From DATJIG01 sp035493495 (lineage in GTDB: Bacteria > Pseudomonadota > Alphaproteobacteria > SMXQ01), in assembly GCA_035493495.1 (NCBI GenBank), contig DATJIG010000023.1, forward strand, positions 1 through 31,687: a stretch of 31,687 bases of DNA, in the 5' to 3' direction. How positions within the stretch are numbered: position 1 is the first letter of the stretch; the number at the start of each line of letters is the position of its first letter. The notes beneath the pieces were generated by a model. The model did no database searches. It worked only from the letters and a program-made list of their open reading frames with translations, and was not told the origin of the DNA. The position numbers were made by a program, and so were the translations under genes. Below, piece by piece: positions 9,422 to 17,211 of this stretch.

Positions 9422-10027
9422 ATGACGTTCCGAGTTTCACTGATGGCCGCCGCATTCGCGGCGGCGCTGGCCGTCGCTCCGGCGACGAGCCACGCGCAGC
9501 AACCGTTATCGATCGCCGTCGTCGATATTCCCGTGGTGATGCAGAACTCCGCCGCCGCGAAGGGCGTGCGCGCCCAGCTCGACAAGGAAGAGGCCGGCTA
9601 CAAGGCCGACTTCTCCAAGCGCGAGGGTGAGTTCCGCAACCAGTACCAGCAGCTCCAGAGCGATTACGCCAAGCTCGGGCCCGATGCAGCGAGCGACCGC
9701 CGCATGTCGTTCGAGCGGAAGTACGCCGATTTCGAGCGCGAGGTCGAGTTCCGCAAGCAGGACTTCCAGGGCCGTGCCGACCGATCGATGAAGAAAGTCG
9801 AGGACGGCCTTCGCGCGGTGCTGCTCGATATCGCGAGCGAGAGGAAGCTCGATCTCATCCTGGTGAAGGGCGCGGTGCTCTACAACGATTCGTCACGCGA
9901 CCTGACGCAGGAGGCGTTGAAGCGCCTCGACGCCAAGCTGCCGTCGGTGACCATCGACAAGCCCGCCGCGCTGCCCAAGGCGCCGGCGGCCCAGGCTCCA
10001 AAGCCGGCGGCCCCCAAAGGCCAGTAG
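9422..10027 (+). CDS. skp: Periplasmic chaperone Skp/OmpH family protein
   Basis: Periplasmic holdase that keeps unfolded outer-membrane proteins soluble on their way to BamA. The 201-residue protein has a signal peptide (cleavage probably after SHA at residue 25), then IAVVDIPVVMQNSAAAKGV, a long charged coiled-coil section (about 55-125) and a C-terminal strand region (LDLILVKGAVLYND). It ends in an Ala/Pro/Lys-rich tail of about 20 residues that is not part of the Skp core. The start at 9422 places the signal peptide correctly; the frame extends upstream only as a shadow inside bamA. Gap to bamA is 2 bp and to lpxD 3 bp. Confidence 0.9.
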   Translation: MTFRVSLMAAAFAAALAVAPATSHAQQPLSIAVVDIPVVMQNSAAAKGVRAQLDKEEAGYKADFSKREGEFRNQYQQLQSDYAKLGPDAASDRRMSFERKYADFEREVEFRKQDFQGRADRSMKKVEDGLRAVLLDIASERKLDLILVKGAVLYNDSSRDLTQEALKRLDAKLPSVTIDKPAALPKAPAAQAPKPAAPKGQ

Positions 10028-10030
10028 GCC

Positions 10031-11080
10031 ATGGCGGACCCGCGCTTTTTCTCCCGGCAGGGTCCGTTCTCGATCGGTGAATTGGCGCGTCTCGCGAGCG
10101 CCGAGATCGCCCCGGGCGAAGACCCGGGGCGAATGATCGCCGACGTCGCGGCGCTCGACGCCGCGGGACCCGACGAGATCAGCTTCCTCGACAATCCGCG
10201 CTACGCGGCGAGCTTCGCCGCGAGCCGTGCGGGCGCGTGCATCGTCCACCCGCGGTTCGCGCCGCGCGCGCCCGCGGGCATGACGCTGCTCACCACGCCC
10301 GCGCCCTACATGGCCTACGCCAAGGTGTCGCGAGCGTATTATCCGCCGCCGCGGCCGACCCCCGCCGTGGCGGCCACCGCCATCATCGACCCGAGCGCGA
10401 CCATGGGCGATGGCTGCCGCATTGATGCCGGCTCGGTGATCGGCCCCCGTGTCGAGATCGGCGCCGGCACGTGGATCGCCGCCAACGCGGTGATCGGCGA
10501 GGGCGTCGTCATCGGCCGCGACTGTTCGATCGGCGCGTGCGCATCTGTGACGCATGCGGTCGTCGGCGACCGGGTGATGATCTACGCCGGCGCGCGGATC
10601 GGTCAGGACGGCTTCGGGTTCGCCTCCGACCGCACCGGACATCTGCGCGTCCCGCAGCTCGGGCGTGTCATGATCGGCGACGACGTCGAGGTCGGCGCCA
10701 ACACCACAATCGACCGCGGAGCGGGGCCCGACACCGTGATAGGCGCGGGCTGTATGATTGATAATTTGGTGCAAATCGGGCACAACGTGCAGATGGGGCG
10801 CGGTTGTGTGATCGTGTCCCAGGTCGGAATCTCGGGTTCCACGCGTCTCGGCGATTTCGTGGTCATCGGAGGCCAGGCCGGGCTGGCCGGCCATCTGTCC
10901 ATCGGCAGCGGCGTTCGCATCGCGGCGAAAAGCGGTCTGAACGGCGACGTTCCGCCGGGGACCGACGTCGGCGGCGCTCCGGCGGTTCCGGTGCGCGAAT
11001 GGCGTCGGCAGATCGCGGCGGTGAAGCGTCTCGGTCGTCGCGGCAAGGCGGAAGGAGAACCCTCGCCGGAGGGCAGTTGA
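10031..11080 (+). CDS. lpxD: UDP-3-O-(3-hydroxyacyl)glucosamine N-acyltransferase
   Basis: Third enzyme of lipid A synthesis, which N-acylates UDP-3-O-acyl-glucosamine using acyl-ACP. The N-terminal uridine-binding domain (about residues 10-110) includes ISFLDNPRYAASFAASRAGA. It is followed by hexapeptide repeats forming a left-handed beta-helix and by the motif GQDGFGFA at 191-198. The catalytic histidine is His251 in NLVQIGHNV. Length 349 is normal. It is followed by fabZ, lpxA, lpxI and lpxB with minimal gaps, so lipid A genes are co-translated. Confidence 0.97.
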   Translation: MADPRFFSRQGPFSIGELARLASAEIAPGEDPGRMIADVAALDAAGPDEISFLDNPRYAASFAASRAGACIVHPRFAPRAPAGMTLLTTPAPYMAYAKVSRAYYPPPRPTPAVAATAIIDPSATMGDGCRIDAGSVIGPRVEIGAGTWIAANAVIGEGVVIGRDCSIGACASVTHAVVGDRVMIYAGARIGQDGFGFASDRTGHLRVPQLGRVMIGDDVEVGANTTIDRGAGPDTVIGAGCMIDNLVQIGHNVQMGRGCVIVSQVGISGSTRLGDFVVIGGQAGLAGHLSIGSGVRIAAKSGLNGDVPPGTDVGGAPAVPVREWRRQIAAVKRLGRRGKAEGEPSPEGS

Positions 11081-11083
11081 GCG

Positions 11084-11593
11084 ATGGAAGCCAAAGTCGA
11101 AAACAAGGCTGGCGACAACACGTCGGGCGAAACCGCCGCAACGAGCGCTGTGGGCGTGACGATCGACATCCAGCGGATCATGCAGATGATCCCGCACCGC
11201 TATCCGTTCCTGATGATCGACCGGATCATCGAGGCGGTGCCCAACGTCGGCGCGGTTGGCGTCAAGAACGTCAGCATCAACGAGCCGTTCTTCCAGGGCC
11301 ATTTCCCGAGCGAGCCGGTGATGCCTGGCGTGCTGATCATCGAGGCTATGGCGCAGACTGCCGCGGTTGTGGTGGTGTACACGCTCGGCGCCGCCTTCGA
11401 GGGCAAGCTCGTCTACTTCATGACCGTCGACAACGCCCGGTTCCGCAAGCCCGTGGTTCCGGGCGACACGCTCTACATCCACGTGAAGAAAGAGCGTAAT
11501 CGCGGCAACGTGTGGAAATTCACCGCCGAAGCCAAGGTCAACGGGACCCTGTGCGCCGAGGCGACCTACGCAGCGATGATTCTGGACCGCTGA
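11084..11593 (+). CDS. fabZ: 3-hydroxyacyl-[acyl-carrier-protein] dehydratase FabZ
   Basis: Hot-dog-fold dehydratase of type II fatty acid synthesis; it competes with LpxA and LpxD for 3-hydroxyacyl-ACP, which explains its place in the lpx cluster. Visible: IMQMIPHRYPFLMIDRI, the catalytic histidine His73 in FFQGHFP and the catalytic glutamate Glu87 in PGVLIIEAMAQT. At 169 residues it has an N-terminal extension of about 25 residues, rich in small and charged residues, relative to E. coli FabZ. Its stop TGA overlaps the lpxA start ATG by one base. Confidence 0.97.
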   Translation: MEAKVENKAGDNTSGETAATSAVGVTIDIQRIMQMIPHRYPFLMIDRIIEAVPNVGAVGVKNVSINEPFFQGHFPSEPVMPGVLIIEAMAQTAAVVVVYTLGAAFEGKLVYFMTVDNARFRKPVVPGDTLYIHVKKERNRGNVWKFTAEAKVNGTLCAEATYAAMILDR

Positions 11594-12393
11594 TGGCTTC
11601 GATCCATCCGACCGCCGTCGTCGAGCCGGGCGCTCGGCTCGGCAGCGACGTGACGGTCGGACCGTACTGCTGCATTGGTGCCGACGTGTCCCTGGGCGAC
11701 GGCGTGACGCTGTTTGCGCACGTGGTCGTTGGCGGTCGCACCACGATCGGGCCGCGGACGCGCATTTTTCCCTTCGCGAGCATCGGCCTGCAGCCGCAGG
11801 ACCTGAAATACCATGGCGAGCCGTCGACGCTGACGATCGGCGCCGAGAACACGATCCGCGAGCATGTTACGATGAACCCCGGTACCGAGGGCGGCGGGAT
11901 GCAGACCACGGTCGGCGACCGCTGTCTGTTCATGGTCGGCGCCCATGTCGCCCACGACTGCCGGGTCGGCAACCACGTCATCATGGCCAACAACGCGACC
12001 CTCGCCGGGCACGTCGATATCGGCGATTACGCGGTGCTCGGCGGCCTCTCGGCGGTGCACCAGTTCGTGCGCATCGGTCAGCATGCGATGATCGGCGGCA
12101 TGTCGGGGGTCGAGCACGACGTAATCCCCTACGGCTCGGTGATGGGGGACCGTGCCCGGCTCGCCGGCCTCAACGTAGTCGGCCTCAAGCGTCGCAACTT
12201 CTCGCGCGAGGACATTCACGCGCTGCGCGCGGCCTACCGCATGATCTTCGCGGTCGAGGGCACCATGGCCGAGCGCATCGAGGACGCGGCCGAGATGTTC
12301 AAGGGCTCGACCGCGGTGATGGACGTGGTCGAGTTCATCCGCGCCGATTCGTCGCGCGCGATCTGCCAGCCGCGGACCAACGGTGAGCGCTAG
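11593..12393 (+). CDS. lpxA: UDP-N-acetylglucosamine O-acyltransferase
   Basis: First enzyme of lipid A synthesis, transferring a 3-hydroxyacyl chain from ACP to UDP-GlcNAc. The 266-residue protein starts with IHPTAVVEPGARLGSDVTVG and runs through many hexapeptide repeats; the catalytic histidine is His121 in AHVAHDCRVG. The C-terminal helical region contains NVVGLKRRNFSREDIHALRAAY. The ATG at 11593 shares a base with the fabZ stop (TGATG) and gives the usual family N-terminus; an upstream in-frame extension would lie inside fabZ. The end overlaps lpxI by 11 bp. Confidence 0.97.
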   Translation: MASIHPTAVVEPGARLGSDVTVGPYCCIGADVSLGDGVTLFAHVVVGGRTTIGPRTRIFPFASIGLQPQDLKYHGEPSTLTIGAENTIREHVTMNPGTEGGGMQTTVGDRCLFMVGAHVAHDCRVGNHVIMANNATLAGHVDIGDYAVLGGLSAVHQFVRIGQHAMIGGMSGVEHDVIPYGSVMGDRARLAGLNVVGLKRRNFSREDIHALRAAYRMIFAVEGTMAERIEDAAEMFKGSTAVMDVVEFIRADSSRAICQPRTNGER

Positions 12394-13213
12394 GCTCGGA
12401 ATCGTCGCCGGCAGCGGCGACCTCCCGAGGCGCCTGTTCGAAGCCTGCCGCGCCGGCGGCCGTGATCCCTTCATTCTCGCCCTCGAGGGCCACACCGATC
12501 CGGCGCTGGTGGAGCACGTTCCCCACGCCTGGATCCGTCTCGGCGCCGCCGCCGACGGCTTTGCCGCGCTGCGCGACGCCGGCGTGAACGAGGTCGTGTT
12601 CATCGGGCCGGTGCGCCGGCCGTCGCTGACCTCGCTGATGCCCGACGTGCGCGCCGCCAAGTTCCTCGCCCGGGTCGGAATGCGCGCGTTCGGCGACGAC
12701 GGACTGCTGTCGGCCATCGTCAAGGAATTCGAGGCCGAGGGCTTCAAGGTCGTCGGCGCCGACGAAGTGCTGTCGGAGCTCGTCGCCCCCAATGGCGTGG
12801 TCGGCACGGTGCTGCCGGATGACGCGGCCAAGGCCGACATCGCCCGCGGCCTCGCCGTGGTGAAGGCGCTCGGCGCCCTCGACATCGGCCAGGGCGCCGT
12901 GGTCGAGGCGGGGGTCGTGCTCGGCGTCGAGGCGATCGAGGGCACCGACGCGCTGATCGAGCGCGCGGGCAAGCTGAAGCGCGAGGGCCCGCGTCGCGGC
13001 GTCCTCGTCAAGGCCAAGAAGCCGGGGCAGGAGCGTCGTGTCGACCTGCCGGCGGTGGGCGTTGCCACCGTCGAGCGCGTCGCCGCGGCGGGGCTCGCCG
13101 GGATCGCCATCGAGGCCGGTGCGGCGCTGATCGTCGATCGCGAGGAGGTGGCGCGCCGCGCCGACGCCGCCGGGATCTTCGTGATCGGCGTCGGGAGCGG
13201 AGAGCCCGCGTGA
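12383..13213 (+). CDS. lpxI: UDP-2,3-diacylglucosamine diphosphatase LpxI
   Basis: Hydrolyses UDP-2,3-diacylglucosamine to lipid X and UMP; LpxI is the alphaproteobacterial functional replacement for LpxH (formerly DUF1009). The N-terminus LGIVAGSGDLPRRLFEACRA and the blocks FIGPVRRPSL and FGDDGLLSAIVKEFEAEGF are typical, as is the end with AGAALIVDREEV. Length 276 fits. The start is a GTG at 12383 inside the end of lpxA (11 bp overlap); the end overlaps lpxB as GTGA. No lpxH is seen in the window. Confidence 0.95.
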   Translation: MSARLGIVAGSGDLPRRLFEACRAGGRDPFILALEGHTDPALVEHVPHAWIRLGAAADGFAALRDAGVNEVVFIGPVRRPSLTSLMPDVRAAKFLARVGMRAFGDDGLLSAIVKEFEAEGFKVVGADEVLSELVAPNGVVGTVLPDDAAKADIARGLAVVKALGALDIGQGAVVEAGVVLGVEAIEGTDALIERAGKLKREGPRRGVLVKAKKPGQERRVDLPAVGVATVERVAAAGLAGIAIEAGAALIVDREEVARRADAAGIFVIGVGSGEPA

Positions 13214-14391
13214 GCGAGCGGACGCCGCTCGTCTATCTCGTCGCCGGAGAACCGTCGGGGGATTTGCTGGGCGGGCGGCTGATGGCGGCCCTCAAGGCGT
13301 TGACCGGCGGCCGCATCCGGTTCGCCGGAATCGGCGGTGCGGCGATGGAGGCCGAAGGCCTCGCCAGCCAGTTCCCGATGTCCGAGCTCGCGGTGATGGG
13401 CATCGTCGAGGTCATCCCGCACGCGCCGCGCATCCTGCGCCGCGTCAACGAGACGGCGACGGCGGCGAAGTCGCTGCGGCCCGACGCCGTGGTGACGATC
13501 GACGCGCCGGCGTTCGCGTTCCGGGTCGGCAAGAAGCTCAAGGGCGCCGGCATTCCGCTGATCCACTACGTAGCGCCATCGGTGTGGGCGTGGCGGCCGC
13601 GCCGTGCCCACATGATCGCCCAGTTCCTCGATCACCTGCTGGTGTTCCTGCCGTTCGAGCCGCCGTATTTCCTCCGCGAGGGGCTTGCCGCGACGTTTGT
13701 CGGTCACCCGGCGGTCGAGGCGCCGAAGGGCGATGGCGCCGCGTTCCGCCGCCGCCACGCGATCCCTGAGGGTGCCCGCGTGCTCGCCATGCTGCCCGGC
13801 AGCCGCCGCGGCGAGATCGGCCGTCATCTGCCGATCTTCCGCGACACCGTCGCCATGCTCGCGCGCCGACTGCCGGGCCTTCATCTGGTGGTGCCGACGG
13901 TGCCGACGGTCGACGCCGAGGTCCGCGCCGCCGTCGCCGGCTTCGGCGTGCCGGCGACCGTGGTCGGCGCCGACGAAAAGTACGATGCCTTCGCCGCCGC
14001 CGACGTGGCGCTCGCGGCCTCCGGTACCGTCGTGCTGGAACTCGCCGCTGCCGGCCTGCCCATGGTCGTGACCTATCGCGTCACTGCGCTGTCGGCCTTC
14101 ATCGCGCGACGCATGGTGAAGGTGTCCCAGGTCAGCCTGGTCAATCTGGTGCTCGGCCGTCCGGCGGTGTCGGAACTCATTCAGGAACAGTGTCGCCCGG
14201 ACCTGCTGAGCACCGCGGTTGCGGAGCTGTTCGACAACGAGGGCGCCCGGACGCGCCAGAAGGCGGACCTTGCCGAGACCGTCCGCGCGCTGACGCCGGA
14301 GCACGGGCGGCCCAGCGAACGGGCGGCCGAAGTGGTGCTGGAGATCGCGCGCCGGTCGATGGCCCGAAAAGAAACGAGTGGGGAGGGATGA
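13210..14391 (+). CDS. lpxB: Lipid-A-disaccharide synthase
   Basis: GT19 glycosyltransferase that condenses UDP-2,3-diacylglucosamine with lipid X to give the lipid A disaccharide, on the inner face of the inner membrane. The N-terminal motif VAGEPSGDLLGGRLM, then MGIVEVIPHAPRIL, YVAPSVWAWRPRR and MLPGSRRGEIGRHLP are all family hallmarks. Length 393 fits. GTG start at 13210 overlaps lpxI by 4 bp; its stop overlaps the downstream aldolase start (ATGA). Confidence 0.97.
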   Translation: MSERTPLVYLVAGEPSGDLLGGRLMAALKALTGGRIRFAGIGGAAMEAEGLASQFPMSELAVMGIVEVIPHAPRILRRVNETATAAKSLRPDAVVTIDAPAFAFRVGKKLKGAGIPLIHYVAPSVWAWRPRRAHMIAQFLDHLLVFLPFEPPYFLREGLAATFVGHPAVEAPKGDGAAFRRRHAIPEGARVLAMLPGSRRGEIGRHLPIFRDTVAMLARRLPGLHLVVPTVPTVDAEVRAAVAGFGVPATVVGADEKYDAFAAADVALAASGTVVLELAAAGLPMVVTYRVTALSAFIARRMVKVSQVSLVNLVLGRPAVSELIQEQCRPDLLSTAVAELFDNEGARTRQKADLAETVRALTPEHGRPSERAAEVVLEIARRSMARKETSGEG

Positions 14392-15137
14392 TGGACAAGG
14401 TCGATGTCGCCAGGCTCGAGCTGGTGATCGCCAACCGCGTGCTGGCCAACGAGGGCGTGACCGACGCCTCGGGCCACGTCAGCGTGCGCCATCCGGTCCA
14501 TTCTGACCGCTTCCTGCTGTCGCAGTCGCGCAGCCCGCAGCTCGTGGCCGAGGACGACATCACCGAGTTTGGCCTCGACGGTCAGCCGATCCGCAACGAG
14601 GGCCGCGCGCTTTACCACGAGCGGTTCATCCACGCCGCGGTCTACGCCGCACGCCCCGACGTCAACGCCGTGGTCCACGCCCATGCCGAGGACGTGCTGC
14701 CGTTCACGATCACCAACGTGCCGTTCCGGCCCGTCATCGGCTCGGCCAGCGCCATCGGCCATCGCGTGCCGGTGTGGGACATCCGCGATCGGTTCGGCGA
14801 TCGAACCAACCTCTTGGTCACGTCGATCGACCACGGCCGCGACCTGGTGAAGACGCTGGCGGACGGCTCCGTGGTGCTGATGCGCGGCCACGGATTCACC
14901 GCTGCGCGCAAGACCCTGATTGCTGTCGTCCGCCTGTGCGTGTTCCTGCCGCGCAACGCCCGCGTGCTGCTGGCGGTCATGCAGCTCGGCGGCTCGATCA
15001 ACGGGCTGTCGGCGGGCGAGGTCGACGCCAAGATTTCGGCCTACGAAAGCGACGATTCCGGCATGTGGCGGGGCTGGGAGTACTTCGCAGCCCGCGCCGG
15101 CTGCGCCGATCTCCTGTCGCGGGCGCAGGGCCGGTAA
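14388..15137 (+). CDS. Class II aldolase/adducin family protein
   Basis: Member of the class II aldolase/adducin fold, zinc enzymes that include L-fuculose-1-phosphate aldolase, ribulose-5-phosphate epimerase and decarboxylase-like proteins. The 249-residue sequence shows the expected zinc ligands: His97 and His99 in VVHAHAED and a third histidine His168 in MRGHGFT, with Glu78 in YHERF as a possible acid/base. The N-terminal TDASGHVSVRHP is also typical. The true substrate cannot be told. The start ATG at 14388 overlaps the lpxB stop in ATGA, and GGGAGGG at 14381-14387 lies directly upstream, so it is probably translated together with lpxB. pyrE follows 116 bp later. Family assignment is firm, function is open. 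Confidence 0.88.
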   Translation: MMDKVDVARLELVIANRVLANEGVTDASGHVSVRHPVHSDRFLLSQSRSPQLVAEDDITEFGLDGQPIRNEGRALYHERFIHAAVYAARPDVNAVVHAHAEDVLPFTITNVPFRPVIGSASAIGHRVPVWDIRDRFGDRTNLLVTSIDHGRDLVKTLADGSVVLMRGHGFTAARKTLIAVVRLCVFLPRNARVLLAVMQLGGSINGLSAGEVDAKISAYESDDSGMWRGWEYFAARAGCADLLSRAQGR

Positions 15138-15253
15138 CCGCTCCCGCCACTGGCTTTCCGCACCCGCGCCAATAGAATGGGCCGCGTTTCACGCCCGAGG
15201 CGCCGCCCTGTTCAACTCGCCGGGCCGCGGCCTCAACCCCTGAAGGATCGAGA

Positions 15254-15940
15254 ATGAGCTTTACCGACAAGAAGGTGATCGCCGAGCTGACGGCCAAGAT
15301 GCTGATCGAGGTGGAGGCGGTGCGCTTCAATACAGAAAAGCCGTTCATCTTCACCTCGGGCTGGGCCAGCCCGGTGTACACCGATTGCCGGCGCCTGATC
15401 TCGTTCCCTCGCGTCCGTCGTGCGCTGATGGAATTCGGCGAGCAGACGATCCTGCGCGACGCGGGCTTCGAGAAGTTCGACGTCGTCGCCGGCGGCGAGA
15501 CCGCGGGCATTCCGTTCGCCGCCTGGATGGCCGACCGGCTGATGCTGCCGATGCAGTACGTGCGCAAGCAGCCGAAGGGCTTCGGCCGCAACGCCCAGAT
15601 CGAGGGCTTCGTCGTCGACGGCCAGCGCACGCTGCTGGTCGAGGACATGACGACCGACGGCAAGAGCAAGATCAACTTCTGCAATGCGCTGCGCAAGGCG
15701 GGGGCCAAGGTCGAGCACATCTTCGTGCTGTTCTTCTACGACATCTTCCCCGAGGCGAAGGGCGTGTTCGCCGATATGGGAGTTCAGCTCCACACGCTGG
15801 CGACGTGGTGGGACGTGCTGGCGGTCGCGAAGGCCAACAGCTATCTGCCGAAGGCGGCGCTCGACGAGATCGAGAAGTTCATGCACGACCCGGCCGGCTG
15901 GTCGGTCGCCCACGGCGGAGCGGGCAAGGTCGGCGACTGA
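15254..15940 (+). CDS. pyrE: Orotate phosphoribosyltransferase
   Basis: Converts orotate and PRPP to orotidine 5'-monophosphate in de novo pyrimidine synthesis. The PRPP loop is TLLVEDMTTDGKSK (the VEDMTTDG part is residues 129-136), in the version seen in alphaproteobacterial PyrE, which are longer than the E. coli enzyme. Other blocks: FTSGWASPVYTDCRRLISFP and AGGETAGIPFAAWM. Length 228. AAGGA about 8 bases upstream supports the ATG at 15254. The preceding 116-bp gap may hold its own promoter (a TAGAAT at 15173-15178 resembles a -10 box, with no convincing -35). pyrD follows 27 bp downstream. Confidence 0.96.
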   Translation: MSFTDKKVIAELTAKMLIEVEAVRFNTEKPFIFTSGWASPVYTDCRRLISFPRVRRALMEFGEQTILRDAGFEKFDVVAGGETAGIPFAAWMADRLMLPMQYVRKQPKGFGRNAQIEGFVVDGQRTLLVEDMTTDGKSKINFCNALRKAGAKVEHIFVLFFYDIFPEAKGVFADMGVQLHTLATWWDVLAVAKANSYLPKAALDEIEKFMHDPAGWSVAHGGAGKVGD

Positions 15941-15967
15941 TCGGGCCGCCGGCGGGGGACGGCGACA

Positions 15968-17032
15968 ATGCGAGTCAGCTACTCACTGGTGCGGCCGATG
16001 CTGCGCCTGCTCGATCCCGAGGACGCGCATCGCGCCGCGATCTGGGGACTGAAGCTCGGACTCGGCGGTCGCGAGTCGGCGCCGGACGATCCGGTGCTGA
16101 AGACGCGGGTCTGGAATCTCGATTTTCCCAACCCGGTCGGCGTCGCCGCGGGATTCGACAAGGGTGCCGAGGTCGTCGACGCGCTGCTCGCGCTCGGATT
16201 CGGTTTCACCGAAGCAGGGACGGTGACGCCGTTGCCGCAGCCCGGCAATCCGCGCCCGCGGCTGTTCCGGCTCGACGAGGACGAGGGCGTCATCAACCGC
16301 CTGGGCTTCAACTCGGGCGGACTCGCGCCCTATCTCGAGCGCATATCGCGCCGTCAGCGACGCGGCATCTTCGGCGCCAACGTCGGCAAGAACCGCGAGG
16401 CGACCGACGCCTTTAAGGATTACGAGACCGGCATCGTCGCCGTCTGCCCGTACGCCGACTACCTCGTCGTGAACGTCTCGTCGCCCAATACACCCGGCCT
16501 ACGCTCGCTCCAGGCGCGCGCCAGCATGGAAGAGCTGCTCACGCGGGTGCTGGTGGCGCGCAATCAGTCGGCACCCGATCCGCGTCGTCCGCCGCCCTTG
16601 CTCGCCAAGGTCGGGCCGGACCTCGATGAGGCGGCGATCGCCGACATCGCCGAGGTCGCGCTCTCCACCGGTGTCGACGGCCTGATCGTCGGCAACACCA
16701 CAATCGAGCGGCCGAGCACGCTGCGCAGCCCGTACGCGAAGGAGACCGGCGGGTTGTCCGGTAAGCCGCTTCTGCCGCGGGCGAACAAATGCCTGTCGGA
16801 CATGTACCGGCTGACCAAGGGTAAGGTGCCGCTGATCGGCTGCGGCGGAATCGCCAGCGGTGCCGATGCCTACGCCAAGATTCGGGCCGGCGCGTCTCTG
16901 GTTCAGCTCTATTCGATGCTGGTCTTCCACGGGCCGGAGCTGGCCGTCCGCATCAAGCGGGATCTCGCCGAGCGTCTGCGCGCCGACGGATTTGCTTCGG
17001 TGTGCGACGCGGTCGGCGCCGACTATCGCTAA
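15968..17032 (+). CDS. pyrD: Dihydroorotate dehydrogenase (quinone), class 2
   Basis: Membrane-associated flavoenzyme that oxidises dihydroorotate to orotate and passes electrons to quinone; it produces the substrate of the adjacent PyrE. Class 2 features: an N-terminal amphipathic region for membrane attachment (residues 1-30), VGVAAGFDKGAEV, GFGFTEAGTVTPLPQPGNP, FGANVGKN, and the catalytic-serine loop NVSSPNTPGLRSLQ at about 169-182. Later blocks LIVGNTTI and IGCGGIASGADAY bind FMN. Length 354 fits. It follows pyrE by 27 bp, so the two are probably one transcript. Confidence 0.97.
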   Translation: MRVSYSLVRPMLRLLDPEDAHRAAIWGLKLGLGGRESAPDDPVLKTRVWNLDFPNPVGVAAGFDKGAEVVDALLALGFGFTEAGTVTPLPQPGNPRPRLFRLDEDEGVINRLGFNSGGLAPYLERISRRQRRGIFGANVGKNREATDAFKDYETGIVAVCPYADYLVVNVSSPNTPGLRSLQARASMEELLTRVLVARNQSAPDPRRPPPLLAKVGPDLDEAAIADIAEVALSTGVDGLIVGNTTIERPSTLRSPYAKETGGLSGKPLLPRANKCLSDMYRLTKGKVPLIGCGGIASGADAYAKIRAGASLVQLYSMLVFHGPELAVRIKRDLAERLRADGFASVCDAVGADYR

Positions 17033-17156
17033 TCGGCACAAGCGAGCCTACACGCTGCTTCGTGTGAGAAATGTGCAGTTTGCCCATGTGCGCTGAGTCA
17101 TTTCGATAATAATGAAATATTTGATGGAGCACGCCCCGTGAAGCCACGTTCCATCA

Positions 17157-17201
17157 CCATTGTCGTGCCACAAGAAGCGGACCTCCGCTTCGCGACAATG
17201 G
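17157..17201 (+). promoter_or_regulatory. Two-tier hairpin that reaches into the ribosome-binding site of the next gene
   Basis: In the 179-bp leader between pyrD and the DUF707-like gene, CCATTGTCG (17157-17165) pairs perfectly with CGACAATGG (17193-17201). Inside it, GAAGCGG (17174-17180) pairs with CCGCTTC (17185-17191) over the loop ACCT. The outer stem includes the first two G of the ribosome-binding site GGAGGGG (17200-17206), so the folded form would partly mask translation of the gene starting at 17212. The base pairing is read from the sequence; regulation is inferred. Confidence 0.55.
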
Positions 17202-17211
17202 AGGGGTACCC

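Noticed and set aside
11566..14304. 912-codon open frame on the - strand opposite lpxA, lpxI and lpxB
   Set aside because: Runs through three certain genes on the opposite strand and has shadow-type composition.
15202..15225. GTTCAACTC, similar to a tRNA T-loop, in the aldolase-pyrE gap
   Set aside because: The flanking bases do not form a T-stem and no acceptor or anticodon arm is present.
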